The position numbers were made by a program, and so were the translations under genes. From Phytoactinopolyspora limicola (GTDB taxonomy: Bacteria; Actinomycetota; Actinomycetes; Jiangellales; Jiangellaceae): a stretch of 64,000 nt of DNA. Positions 51,360 through 59,610 of this stretch are shown here, one piece after another (positions within the stretch are counted from its first letter, which is position 1; each line of letters starts with the position of its first letter). Under the pieces are notes generated by a model. It was not told the origin of the DNA. It saw only the letters and a program-made list of their open reading frames with translations, and did no database searches. The stretch spans positions 539,652-603,651 of the forward strand of contig NZ_JAAOEN010000001.1 in assembly GCF_011320225.1 (NCBI RefSeq), in the 5' to 3' direction.

Positions 51360-52685
51360 ATGAGGCTCGCAGGACGTGCTGGCCGGGCCGAGACCACACC
51401 GGCGCGCTGGGTACTGCCCGGCGAGATCGCGTTGCCCGACGACGACCGGCCCACCGGGTACCGCCGCACGCTCCGGGATTGGGCGGTCGATTTCGCTCTT
51501 TTCGGTGCCGCGGCGCTCATCGGTGTCCGGCTGTGGATGGACGGGACCCCGGCGGCTGACCAGGTTGGGTGGGCGGAGGCGGTGAACCCCTGGGTCGGCG
51601 CTGCCGCGTGCGCTGCGTTGTGGCTACGCCGGCGGTGTCCAGTGGCACTGGTGGTGGCGATGATGCCGGCCATGTGGCTGGCTGAAACCGCACTCGGAGC
51701 TGTCGTGGTGGCCATCTTCACCGTCGCGGTCCACCGCCGGTGGCAGGTCGCGGGCCTGATGACCGTGCCGTTCGTCCTGATGGGTTTGATGGCGGGGTAC
51801 GTCGATCCGGAACCGGAGCTGGCAAGGGTCGGCACGATGGTGATGATCACGTCGTTCTTCGTGGTGCCGTTCGTGGTCGGCGTGGCGGTGCGTAGCCGCC
51901 GGCAGCTCGTCATCAGCCTCCATCGAGACGCCGAGCGGCAACGGCGTGAGCATGAAAGGCGGCTGGAGCATACCCGGCGGGACGAACGGGAGCGGATCGC
52001 CCATGAGATGCACGATGTGCTCGCCCACCGGATCTCATTGCTGACCGTCCACGCGGGAGCTCTCGCCTATCGGACTGAGCGGTCGGAGACCGGGACCGCA
52101 CCTGCACTCAACTCGGCCGAGGTAGCCTCAGCGGTCGCGGTGATCAAGGACAACGCCGACCACGCCCTGAGTGAGCTCGGTGAAGTGCTGCGGGTGCTGC
52201 GGTGGGGACCGGAGCCGGTCACCTCGAGTTCCACCGAGCCGGCCTGGCAGAACCAAAGGCTCGATCGCGTCGCTGAGCTGGTAGAGGAAGCCAGGGCGGT
52301 CGGCCAGCACGTCGACTTCGATCCGGGCTGCGTCGTGGACGAACGCGCGTCGATCCGCGGGCAAGTGCAACGGACCGCGTACCGGGTGGTCCAGGAGGGT
52401 CTGACCAATGCCCGCAAACACGCTCCGGCCCGACCGGTTCACGTCCGGCTGGCTGGGCAACCCGGGGCCGACCTCGAGATTTCGGTCACGAACCCGATGC
52501 CGCCGGCGGCGCAGCGCGGCGCCATCGCGGGTGTCGGCTTGACCGGCCTGGCCGAACGGGTCGCCATCGACGGCGGTGTCCTCGACTTCGATGCCGGTCC
52601 GCACACCTTCCGGCTGTGGGCACGGCTACCATGGCCGCATGACCGAGCCACCGACCGCGCCGGTCAAGGTCCTCCTCGTCGATGA
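51360..52685 (+). CDS. Sensor histidine kinase, NarL/HisKA_3 type
   Basis: 441 residues. Four to six N-terminal membrane helices (for example AVDFALFGAAALIGVRL, PVALVVAMMPAMWLAETALGAVVVAIFTVAV), coiled coil, then H-box RDERERIAHEMHDVLAHRISLLTVHAGAL with the phospho-accepting His in the EMHDVLAH motif, N-box VVQEGLTNARKHAP and G-box GVGLTGLAERVAIDGG. The start at ATG 51360 avoids a long upstream ORF that is antisense to the YqeB-like gene. It overlaps the response regulator gene by 47 bp. Confidence 0.93.
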   Translation: MRLAGRAGRAETTPARWVLPGEIALPDDDRPTGYRRTLRDWAVDFALFGAAALIGVRLWMDGTPAADQVGWAEAVNPWVGAAACAALWLRRRCPVALVVAMMPAMWLAETALGAVVVAIFTVAVHRRWQVAGLMTVPFVLMGLMAGYVDPEPELARVGTMVMITSFFVVPFVVGVAVRSRRQLVISLHRDAERQRREHERRLEHTRRDERERIAHEMHDVLAHRISLLTVHAGALAYRTERSETGTAPALNSAEVASAVAVIKDNADHALSELGEVLRVLRWGPEPVTSSSTEPAWQNQRLDRVAELVEEARAVGQHVDFDPGCVVDERASIRGQVQRTAYRVVQEGLTNARKHAPARPVHVRLAGQPGADLEISVTNPMPPAAQRGAIAGVGLTGLAERVAIDGGVLDFDAGPHTFRLWARLPWPHDRATDRAGQGPPRR

Positions 52686-53316
52686 CGACCCGCTCGTCTG
52701 CGCAGGACTACGGCTGATGTTCCGGGGATCGGGCGACATCGAGATCGTCGGCGAGGTCGGCGACGGAGGCGAGGTCACCGCCGCCGTGCAGCGACTGTCG
52801 CCGGACGTGGTGTTGATGGACGTGCGGATGCCCGGCCTGGACGGCATCGAGGCCACCCGGATGGTGACCACCCGCAGCGTCGGGCGCCGGACGCCAGTGG
52901 TGATCATGCTGACGACGTTCCAGGCCGATACGACGGTGATAGATGCGTTGCGGGCGGGGGCAGCCGGCTTTCTGACGAAGAACACTCCGCCGGAGCAGAT
53001 CGTCCAAGCGGTCCGCCGGGCTGCCGCCGGCGAACCGGTGCTCTCTCCCACGGCTGCCCGTACCGTCATCGACCAGGCCATCTCGACCGGCAATGCGGAG
53101 CGCACTCAGGCCGCCCGGGAGCGGCTGGAGCGGTTGGCGCCGCGGGAGCGTGAGGTGGCGGCGGCGGTGGCCGAGGGCCTTTCCAACACCGAGATCGCCG
53201 AGCGACTGTACATGTCGGTCGGGACAGTCAAGGCCCACGTGTCGAGCATGCTCACCAAGGTGGACGTGGCGAATCGGATTCAGCTGGCGATCCTGGTCCG
53301 CGACGCGGGTTCTTAG
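52639..53316 (+). CDS. LuxR/NarL-type response regulator
   Basis: 225 residues. Receiver domain with acidic pocket VLLVDDDPLV, phospho-acceptor Asp 61 in VVLMDVRMPGLDG, Thr in MLTTFQAD and Lys 115 in FLTKNTPP. C-terminal LuxR HTH: LAPREREVAAAVAEGLSNTEIAERLYMSVGTVKAHVSSMLTKVDVANRIQLAILV. Partner of the histidine kinase upstream; its target genes are not evident. Confidence 0.95.
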   Translation: MTEPPTAPVKVLLVDDDPLVCAGLRLMFRGSGDIEIVGEVGDGGEVTAAVQRLSPDVVLMDVRMPGLDGIEATRMVTTRSVGRRTPVVIMLTTFQADTTVIDALRAGAAGFLTKNTPPEQIVQAVRRAAAGEPVLSPTAARTVIDQAISTGNAERTQAARERLERLAPREREVAAAVAEGLSNTEIAERLYMSVGTVKAHVSSMLTKVDVANRIQLAILVRDAGS

Positions 53317-53348
53317 GGCTGCGTGGCGTCGTCGGCGAAGCCGGGTGC

Positions 53349-54233
53349 TCAGCGACTCGATGCTCGGACCGAGGCCCGAAACGCACCGGGGGTGGCGCCG
53401 GTGCGATGGTGGAAGTATTTGGAGAAGTTGGTGGCATCATCGAATCCCAGCTGGGCCGCGATCCGGGCGGCTGGCAGATCGGCGTGGGCGAGCAACCGCC
53501 TGGCCTCCAGGATCACCCGCCGGTCGATGAACTCCTTTGCGCTGACTCCAGCGGCAGCCTGGGTGGATCGGGTGAGGGTCCGCGTCGAATATCCGAGCGC
53601 GCGGGCGTAGTACGCGACCTGCCGGAACCGGAAGAAGTTCTGCTCGACGGCGGCCCGGAAGCGACGGAACGTGGCGTCCGGCTCGACCGCGGCGCCGCCG
53701 GTGGGGCCGGCGAGGTGGGATAGCCGTAGGACCAAAGCGGAGAGTAGATGCCGGAGGATCGCGGTGTGGACGGGCTGTGGGGGCGCTGGGCGGGAGTCGA
53801 ACGTATGGCGTAGCTGGGCGATGATGCCGCGGGTCACGACAGCATCGGAGCCGGCCGGGCGGTGGTAGGCCGGGCCAAATGCTTCGTCGAGGCGGGCCGC
53901 GGCGGCGGTGGCCGGATCCAGGAAGCTGGACTGGAAGAGGACGAGCTGGCCGTCGGCGGTGGCGAGGTCGCCGAACTGTTGGACTTGGCCGGGCCGGACC
54001 CAAAGCCACGACCCTGGCCGCAGCACGTGGCCGGTGAAGTCGACACTGTGCCACAGAGCGCCGTGCTCGATGGCGAACAGGAGGTGGAAACCGGGCCGCT
54101 GCGGCCCGGGCAAGCCGTCTTCGCTGGCCCGCTGGCGCAGTTGAGCCAGCGTCAATACCTCGACACCAGTGGTGACCCCCGAGGGTGGTGCGTAAGGAAC
54201 TTCTGGGATCGCCGAATGTCGCATTTTAACCAT
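53349..54233 (-). CDS. AraC-family regulator with cupin domain
   Basis: 294 residues from ATG 54233 (or ATG 54224). Residues 45-115 are a cupin-like sensing domain (RPGFHLLFAIEHGALWHSVDFTGHVLRPGSWLWVRPGQVQQFG); residues 190-290 are the AraC HTH pair (FFRFRQVAYYARALGYSTRTLTRSTQAAAGVSAKEFIDRRVILEARRLLAHADLPAARIAAQLGFDDATNFSKYFHHRTGATPGAFR). It is divergent from the NAD(P)-binding protein gene at 54314, its probable target. Confidence 0.92.
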   Translation of the reverse strand: MVKMRHSAIPEVPYAPPSGVTTGVEVLTLAQLRQRASEDGLPGPQRPGFHLLFAIEHGALWHSVDFTGHVLRPGSWLWVRPGQVQQFGDLATADGQLVLFQSSFLDPATAAAARLDEAFGPAYHRPAGSDAVVTRGIIAQLRHTFDSRPAPPQPVHTAILRHLLSALVLRLSHLAGPTGGAAVEPDATFRRFRAAVEQNFFRFRQVAYYARALGYSTRTLTRSTQAAAGVSAKEFIDRRVILEARRLLAHADLPAARIAAQLGFDDATNFSKYFHHRTGATPGAFRASVRASSR

Positions 54234-54238
54234 TAGTA

Positions 54239-54251
54239 GTCATCATATGAC
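54239..54251. promoter_or_regulatory. Palindrome in the AraC divergent promoter
   Basis: GTCAT-CAT-ATGAC, 13 bp, just upstream of the AraC start in the 80-bp gap before the NAD(P)-binding protein gene. A candidate operator, but a palindrome this short could occur by chance. Confidence 0.3.
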
Positions 54252-54313
54252 CTGGTAGCTGTCTTCCAACAACCATAACGTGGCGGTGAAAGCCTATACA
54301 TCAAGGAGGAGAG

Positions 54314-54964
54314 ATGGCGAAGATCGCCGTCATCGGTGCCAACGGAACCATCGGCAGCCGTATTGTCCGGGAGGCACTCAGCCGCGGCCACAGCGTCACG
54401 GCTGTGGTGCGCGACCCCGCGAAGGTCACTGAAACTCACCCACAAATGAACGTGACCACGGCCGACGTCCTCGACGTCGCGGCGCTCACCGCGGTCGGCA
54501 ACGGACACGACGTGGTGATCAGCGCCGTGGGCGGCGGCGACGGGCCCGGACACATCGCCACCATCAAGCCGGCCGCGGAGGCCCTCGTGGCGGCACTGCG
54601 TGCCCTGGGTGACACTGCTCCGCGGTTGATCGCCGTCGGTGGTGCGGGCTCGCTGCGTAAACCGGACGGCAGCCGAGTGTGGGACGCCGACGGGTTACCG
54701 GAGTTCGTCCTGCAGATCATGCACGCACATGGCGACGCCCTGGAGTACTACCGGACCGTGACCGATGTGCGGTGGACCAACATCAGTCCGGCGGCGGACA
54801 TCCAGCCAGGCGAACGGACCGGTACGTACCGCACCGCGCTCGACGAGCTGATTATGGACGCGGAAGGCAACAGCAGAATCTCGACGGAGGACTACGCTGT
54901 GGCCGTCGTCGACGAGGTGGAACAGGCCAGGCACATCGGCGAGCGGTTCACCGTCGCCTACTGA
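54314..54964 (+). CDS. NAD(P)H-binding atypical SDR protein
   Basis: 216 residues. N-terminal Rossmann motif KIAVIGANGTIGSRIVREALSRGHSVTAVVRDP (GANGTIG), then DVVISAVGGG, RLIAVGGAGSL and WTNISPAADIQPGERTGTYR, all typical of the NmrA/BVR-B-like atypical SDR group. Such proteins bind NAD(P)H and act as reductases or redox sensors. It has a GGAGGAG ribosome site, and the ATG at 54314 fits the family. Likely regulated by the divergent AraC protein. Confidence 0.92.
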   Translation: MAKIAVIGANGTIGSRIVREALSRGHSVTAVVRDPAKVTETHPQMNVTTADVLDVAALTAVGNGHDVVISAVGGGDGPGHIATIKPAAEALVAALRALGDTAPRLIAVGGAGSLRKPDGSRVWDADGLPEFVLQIMHAHGDALEYYRTVTDVRWTNISPAADIQPGERTGTYRTALDELIMDAEGNSRISTEDYAVAVVDEVEQARHIGERFTVAY

Positions 54965-55000
54965 GACACCTTCGGTAGCCAGTGACCTCCAGACCCGCCG

Positions 55001-55120
55001 TGATCGTTGCCGGATTTCCGCCCTCTGCCCCGGTGATCGTCGCGGTGATCGGGTCGCTATAGCGACCCAATCACCGCGACGATCACCTGAGGTCAGGGAC
55101 CGGAACCCGGCAACGATCAC
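55001..55120. repeat. Intergenic palindrome family, copy 2 (nested)
   Basis: An inner 56-bp palindrome (55032-55087) with one mismatch, arms starting GGTGATCGTCGCGG, centre CTATAG. It sits inside outer arms TGATCGTTGCCGG (55001-55013) and the inverted CCGGCAACGATCA (55107-55119). It is at the junction of the convergent SDR and DUF5324-type genes. Confidence 0.75.
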
Positions 55121-55139
55121 CGGGGCCTACAGGCAGCCT

Positions 55140-55934
55140 CTAGGTCTGGCTGTCCAGCGTGGCCTGGCTGTTGTTGGTAGCCGGATCGGGCTTGGTGTCC
55201 GCGGCCTTCTTAGCCGTGGTCTTCTTGGCCGGCGTGCTCTTCTTGGCGGCGGCCTTCTTTGCCGTGGTCTTCTTGGCTGGTGCCGCCTTCTTCGCTGGTC
55301 CGTCCGGGTCGGCCGCCGACTCTTCGTTGGCCTCCTCGTCCGTTGCCCCAGCCCCGACCGTGCCCGCCTCGCCTGGTGTCGACGAAGTGGCGTCGGCCTG
55401 CGGCTCTGGAGCCGGCGCCCACGGGCCCGCTGACGGGTCGTATGTGGTCCACTGCTCGTCGGCGCTCCGCCGTTTCAGCACACCCGCGACCACCGCGCCC
55501 GCGGCGGCAAACCCGCCCAACACCATGACCACGACCCGCCGGCGCCGCTTGCGACGTTGGCGGTGCGGCTCCTCCGCAATCTCCGTGGCTCGGTCGGAGA
55601 GGTCCTGTGCCTTTTCCGACACGATGTCGGCCGCACCGGCCAGCGAGCCGGCCACGCGCGGAACAACGTCGTTCATCAACGTCTCCTTGGCGTGGGCAGC
55701 CTTCGGTGCCATCTTGGACCGGGCCGCCTCGACCCGGGGTGCCACCCGCTCGGCCGCCGATTCGACGACCGGGACGACGCGTTCGCGGGCAGACTGGACC
55801 ACTGGTCCAGCAGCATCGCGAGCCCGCTTGCTGGCATCCCGGGCGGCATTACGTGCATGGACGGCTGCTTCACGGACCTCAGTGGCCGCTTCCTCCGCCT
55901 GTTTCTTCCGTCTCTTGCCGAACAACCTACTCAA
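55140..55934 (-). CDS. DUF5324-type protein with histone H1-like tail
   Basis: 264 residues. N-terminal basic MSRLFGKRRKKQAEEA followed by an apolipoprotein-like amphipathic helical region (repeated 11-mers in AAVHARNAARDASKRARDAAGPVVQSARERVVPVVESAAERVAPR), a membrane helix after RRKRRRR (VVVMVLGGFAAAGAVVAGVL), an acidic linker, and a Lys/Ala-rich tail AKKAAPAKKTTAKKAAAKKS. The protein is next to the cyclophilin and rhomboid genes, as in Streptomyces. The role is unknown; the tail may bind nucleic acid or cell-wall polymers. Confidence 0.78.
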   Translation of the reverse strand: MSRLFGKRRKKQAEEAATEVREAAVHARNAARDASKRARDAAGPVVQSARERVVPVVESAAERVAPRVEAARSKMAPKAAHAKETLMNDVVPRVAGSLAGAADIVSEKAQDLSDRATEIAEEPHRQRRKRRRRVVVMVLGGFAAAGAVVAGVLKRRSADEQWTTYDPSAGPWAPAPEPQADATSSTPGEAGTVGAGATDEEANEESAADPDGPAKKAAPAKKTTAKKAAAKKSTPAKKTTAKKAADTKPDPATNNSQATLDSQT

Positions 55935-56092
55935 GACGGGCCTCCTTGTTGATCGTCTTCACTCGGCCCCTTCCCCGTCTGACCTAAGGGTGGTTCTTCT
56001 AGATCATGCCTTGCCCTCCGACCCTATGCCTACTCGGGAGGCTCCGTGGGAGGATGAGGTCAAATCCATCGACGGACAGCGAAAGGCAGACC

Positions 56093-56617
56093 GTGGCCGA
56101 CAAGCTCCAAGCCTGCTTACACACCAACCATGGCGACATCACACTCTCTCTCTTACCCAATCACGCGCCGAAGACCGTTCAGAACTTCGTCGAGTTGGCC
56201 GAGGGTGCCCGAGAGTGGACAAATCCGGACACCGGAGAGCGAACCTCGGACAAGCTGTATGACGGCACGGTGTTCCACCGGGTCATCAGCGGCTTCATGA
56301 TCCAAGGCGGCGACCCGCTGGGCAACGGAACCGGTGGCCCCGGTTATGACTTCGCGGACGAGTTCCACCCCGAATTGGTCTTCGACCGGCCCTACCTCCT
56401 CGCCATGGCCAACGCCGGCCCCAACACCAACGGCTCGCAGTTCTTCATCACCGTTGGTCCGCAGCCGCACCTGAACCGCCGACACACCATCTTCGGTGAG
56501 GTCGCCGACGACTCGAGCCGCCAGGTGGTCGACACCATCGCCCAGGTGCCCACGGGCCGGGCGGACCGGCCGGTGAACGAGGTCGTCATCGAGTCGGTCA
56601 GCATCATCCGCGGCTGA
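56093..56617 (+). CDS. ppiA: Cyclophilin-type peptidyl-prolyl isomerase
   Basis: 174 residues from GTG 56093. Cyclophilin core: HTNHGDITLSLLPNHAPKTVQNFVELAEG, YDGTVFHRVISGFMIQGGDPLGNGTGGPGYDF (catalytic Arg in FHRV), LLAMANAGPNTNGSQFFITV and HLNRRHTIFGEV. It isomerises proline peptide bonds in the cytoplasm. The position just upstream of rhomboid and crgA is the standard one for actinobacterial ppiA. The alternative upstream start (56006) has no ribosome site. Confidence 0.95.
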   Translation: MADKLQACLHTNHGDITLSLLPNHAPKTVQNFVELAEGAREWTNPDTGERTSDKLYDGTVFHRVISGFMIQGGDPLGNGTGGPGYDFADEFHPELVFDRPYLLAMANAGPNTNGSQFFITVGPQPHLNRRHTIFGEVADDSSRQVVDTIAQVPTGRADRPVNEVVIESVSIIRG

Positions 56618-56630
56618 GGTCGCCACCAGT

Positions 56631-57551
56631 ATGAGCGGATCCGCCGACCAACACCCCGGGGGAGCTGGAGGTCCGGACGTCCCGGCCTGCTACCGGCACC
56701 CGCAGCGGGAGACGTATATTCGCTGCTCGCGGTGTAACCGGTTCATTTGTCCGGAGTGTATGACGGCCGCCCCGGTCGGGTTCCAATGCCCGGAGTGCAT
56801 CGCCGAGGGCAAGAAATCCGTGCGGGAGCCGCGCACGGCGCTCGGCGGACAGATCCGCGAGCACGGCGATGTCATCACCAAAACCCTCATCGGTATCAAT
56901 CTGGCTATCTGGCTGTTAGTGATGCTCATCCAGAATGGCCAGGTTTCCGACTCGATGCGGGCCTACGGTGCCAACTGGAACGAGTTGCCCGCGCGGTTCG
57001 CGTTGGTCATGGGGGTCGAGAACGACCCAGCCGGGGTGGGTATCGGTGTTGTCGAAGGCGAGTGGTATCGGCTGCTGACGGCGGCCTTCCTGCATCAGGA
57101 CTTCTGGCACATCGGTTTGAACATGTTCGCCCTGTGGATCCTGGGTAGTTCGCTCGAGCCGGTCCTCGGCCGGTGGCGGTTCATCAGCTTGTACCTGCTA
57201 TCGGCGCTGGGCGGCTCGGCGGTCTCGCTGCTGGGCGTGGGACACCCCTACTCGATGTCGTTGGGCGCCTCTGGCGCCGTCTTCGGGCTGTTGGGTGCGC
57301 TGCTCATCGTGATGCGCCGGTTCGAGCGGGACGTGAGCGCCGTGCTGGCGATTCTGGCGATCAACGTGGTGATCGGGTTCACCATGCCCCGGATCGACTG
57401 GCGGGCCCATTTGGGCGGGCTGATCGTTGGGGCGATCCTGGCCTTCGTCTTCGCCCACGCTCCGCGGCGGTATCGCACTCCACTGAGCGTCGTGGCGTGT
57501 GTGGTGGTGGCCGTAGGCATCGGTATCACGGTTGTGATGGCGTTGCCGTGA
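56631..57551 (+). CDS. Rhomboid-family serine protease with zinc-binding N-terminus
   Basis: 306 residues. The first 70 residues hold cysteines in a B-box-like pattern (CYRHPQRETYIRCSRCNRFICPECM...CPECIAEGKK). The rhomboid domain follows: TKTLIGINLAIWLLVMLI, HQDFWHIGLNMFALWILG, catalytic Ser 214 in LGASGAVFGLLG and His 260 in RIDWRAHLGGLIVGA. It cleaves membrane-anchored substrates within the bilayer. It is 14 bp from the ppiA stop, probably in the same operon, and is followed by a non-coding region with DnaA boxes. Confidence 0.95.
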   Translation: MSGSADQHPGGAGGPDVPACYRHPQRETYIRCSRCNRFICPECMTAAPVGFQCPECIAEGKKSVREPRTALGGQIREHGDVITKTLIGINLAIWLLVMLIQNGQVSDSMRAYGANWNELPARFALVMGVENDPAGVGIGVVEGEWYRLLTAAFLHQDFWHIGLNMFALWILGSSLEPVLGRWRFISLYLLSALGGSAVSLLGVGHPYSMSLGASGAVFGLLGALLIVMRRFERDVSAVLAILAINVVIGFTMPRIDWRAHLGGLIVGAILAFVFAHAPRRYRTPLSVVACVVVAVGIGITVVMALP

Positions 57552-57571
57552 ACGGCTTCACGGAGCGCGAG

Positions 57572-57763
57572 TTATCCACAGGACTTGTCCCCAGTGGGGA
57601 AAACTACACACGTGTAATCACAGCTGTGTAGGAGTCCTGTGGACAACTCGTCCGTGCAGGCCACAACGGTCTTTTCGCTTAACGAGAGGCCGTCTGAGGG
57701 CAACCGAGCCCACCGTGAAGAGTTATCCACAGCCCGCGAATTTGGGCCGTTGTGTGTGGATAT
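57572..57763. promoter_or_regulatory. Cluster of DnaA boxes
   Basis: Perfect boxes TTATCCACA at 57572-57580 and 57723-57731 and TTGTCCACA on the minus strand at 57638-57646; near matches at 57585-57593 (TTGTCCCCA) and 57755-57763 (minus strand, ATATCCACA). An inverted repeat CTACACA (57604-57610) / TGTGTAG (57625-57631) lies between them. All are in the 214-bp gap between the rhomboid gene and crgA. A classical AT-rich unwinding element is not apparent. Confidence 0.75.
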
Positions 57764-57765
57764 CT

Positions 57766-58020
57766 CTACTTCCATTGGGTCGCGCAGATGAAGCCACCGG
57801 TGATCAGACCCATGCCGATCACCAGGTTCCATCCGCCGAGAGCCTCCATGAACCCGATGTGCTCTCGCAGCAGGTAATACACGACGATCCAGACCAGACC
57901 CAGCAACAACAGGGTGAGCATGGTGGGCACCACCCAGCGGCCGGAGCTACCCGGGTCGCGTACCTCGCGTGATTCTTGCGCCATGGGGTCATCCTTCTTG
58001 CGGCGACGCGACTTCGGCAC
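57766..58020 (-). CDS. crgA: CrgA cell-division (septation) protein
   Basis: 84 residues from GTG 58020. Basic N-terminus (MPKSRRRKKDD after the start), then two membrane helices (WVVPTMLTLLLLGLVWIVVYYLL and LVIGMGLITGGFICATQWK), which is the CrgA layout. CrgA binds FtsZ, FtsQ and penicillin-binding proteins at the septum. The last residues lie next to the DnaA-box cluster. The in-frame start at 58095 would give a non-family N-terminus. Confidence 0.94.
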   Translation of the reverse strand: MPKSRRRKKDDPMAQESREVRDPGSSGRWVVPTMLTLLLLGLVWIVVYYLLREHIGFMEALGGWNLVIGMGLITGGFICATQWK

Positions 58021-58135
58021 GGTCGTTTCCTCTCGTGGTCGGTAATGGGCAGGCACTTCATGTTGGGAGACGTGCTCGGATAGCGTAGTAGTCACCAGGT
58101 TCGCCAGCTAAATCGTCCCGTGGGGGGTCCCCATC

Positions 58136-58867
58136 ATGTCCGAGCGTACGGCCGTCGGCCGCGGTTGGAAGACCGCGGCGCCGCTGGTGCTCGCACTGTG
58201 CGGGGCCTTGCTGGTCATCAGTGCGAAAACCTCCGGTGGTACCGACCTGCGGGGTGGCGACCTCCTGGAAATGACCGATCTCGTCCGGGCGGAGGAACGC
58301 CGGGTCCAGCAGTTGACCGTGCAGGCCGAGGAGATCCAGGTCGAAGTCGAGCGTTTGACGCAGAGCCGCGGAGACGACGAGACGAGGCGCCTCCAGGACG
58401 AGCTCGACGCTCTCCGCCCGCAGGCGAGTATGAGTCCGGTGCTGGGCCCGGGGCTGCAGGTCACGCTGCACGATGCCCCACGGACGGGGAACCGGCAGGA
58501 CCTCCTCGCCGGTGTCCACATCGAAGAGTTCATCATCCACCAGGAAGACCTCGAAGCCGTCATGAACGCGCTCTGGGCCGGTGGCGCCGAGGCCATGATG
58601 GTCATGGATCAACGTATCGGCGCGACGAGCACGGTCCGATGCGTCGGGCCGGTGCTTCAGCTGGAGGGACGGCAGTATGCGCCGCCGTACACCATCTCGG
58701 CGATCGGTGACCCAGACATGCTCCAGGCGGCGCTGGACGATTCGCAGGAGATCGCCTGGATCAAATCCTCGGCCGAGACGATCGGCCTGGGATACAACGT
58801 CGAGCCACTACAAGAGATCACCATGCCGGCCTACGAGGGGCCACGAGTGACGGGAACCAGATCATGA
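58136..58867 (+). CDS. DUF881 family membrane-anchored protein
   Basis: 243 residues with one N-terminal helix (TAAPLVLALCGALLVISAKTSGG), a coiled coil (residues 50-95: VRAEERRVQQLTVQAEEIQVEVERLTQSRGDDETRRLQDELDALR), and a DUF881 domain (PVLGPGLQVTLHDAPR...EEFIIHQEDLEAVMNALWAGGAEAMMVMDQRIGATSTVRCVGPVLQLEGRQYAPPYTISAIGD). Found next to crgA in most actinobacteria; function unknown, likely in the division machinery. ATGA overlap with trpG. Confidence 0.93.
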   Translation: MSERTAVGRGWKTAAPLVLALCGALLVISAKTSGGTDLRGGDLLEMTDLVRAEERRVQQLTVQAEEIQVEVERLTQSRGDDETRRLQDELDALRPQASMSPVLGPGLQVTLHDAPRTGNRQDLLAGVHIEEFIIHQEDLEAVMNALWAGGAEAMMVMDQRIGATSTVRCVGPVLQLEGRQYAPPYTISAIGDPDMLQAALDDSQEIAWIKSSAETIGLGYNVEPLQEITMPAYEGPRVTGTRS

Positions 58868-59490
58868 CCACCGGCCGGCTGCGCATCCTGGTTGTCGACA
58901 ACTACGACAGCTTCGTCTTCAATCTCGTCCAATACTTGGAGCAGCTAGGCGCCTCGTGTGAGGTCCGGCGCAATGATGATGTCCCCGCGGTCGACGGGTT
59001 CGACGGCGTGTTGCTCTCCCCCGGCCCGGGAACCCCGGAACGAGCCGGTGTCTGTATGGACCTGGTCCGCGAGGAAGCCGGCACGCTGCCCATCTTCGGC
59101 GTGTGCCTTGGGCTACAGGCCATCGGCGCCGTATACGGAGGTGTGGTGGGCCAGGCGCCCGAGCTGCTGCATGGCAAGACAAGTCAGGTCCGTCATCACG
59201 GCGTCGGTGTCCTCGAGGGTCTGGCTGACCCGTTTACCGCCACCCGCTACCATTCGCTGGCCATCGACCCGGCCACCATGCCGGCCGTGCTCGAGACCAC
59301 GGCGTGGACCGACGGCGGTGTGGTGATGGCGGCCCGGCACCGCGAGCTGCCGGTCGAAGGTGTGCAGTTCCACCCCGAGTCGGTGCTCACTGAAGGTGGG
59401 CACCGGATGCTCGCCAATTGGCTCGCTGTCTGCGGCGATCAGGACGCCATCCGCCGTTCGGCCGGCATGGCACCCGTCGTGTCCCGCTGA
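58864..59490 (+). CDS. pabA: Class I glutamine amidotransferase (pabA/trpG type)
   Basis: 208 residues: ILVVDNYDSFVFNLVQYL at the start, VLLSPGPGTPERAG, nucleophile Cys 81 in FGVCLGLQAIG, and VEGVQFHPESVLTEGGHRML with catalytic His and Glu. The enzyme supplies ammonia to aminodeoxychorismate or anthranilate synthase. In actinobacteria this locus is annotated pabA or trpG; no synthase component I is in the window, so the choice is uncertain. The gene overlaps the DUF881 gene. Confidence 0.93.
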   Translation: MTTGRLRILVVDNYDSFVFNLVQYLEQLGASCEVRRNDDVPAVDGFDGVLLSPGPGTPERAGVCMDLVREEAGTLPIFGVCLGLQAIGAVYGGVVGQAPELLHGKTSQVRHHGVGVLEGLADPFTATRYHSLAIDPATMPAVLETTAWTDGGVVMAARHRELPVEGVQFHPESVLTEGGHRMLANWLAVCGDQDAIRRSAGMAPVVSR

Positions 59491-59524
59491 CCGCACGGGC
59501 ACCCGACAAGCCGCACCCGTCCCC

Positions 59525-59580
59525 GGTGATCGTTGCCGGGTTCACGTCGCTATAGCGACGTGAACCCGGCAACGATCACC
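59525..59580. repeat. Intergenic palindrome family, copy 3 (perfect 56 bp)
   Basis: A perfect 56-bp palindrome (28-bp arms) starting GGTGATCGTTGCCGGG with centre CTATAG, between the convergent trpG/pabA and pknB genes, 30 bp from the pknB stop. Transcripts from either side would form a very stable hairpin. Confidence 0.85.
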
Positions 59581-59610
59581 TGTGGGTGCTACCGGTGGAC
59601 GTGCCACCGG

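Noticed and set aside
57552-57765. Chromosomal origin oriC
   Set aside because: Boxes are too few and no AT-rich unwinding element is visible; oriC in this phylum lies between dnaA and dnaN, which are not in the window.
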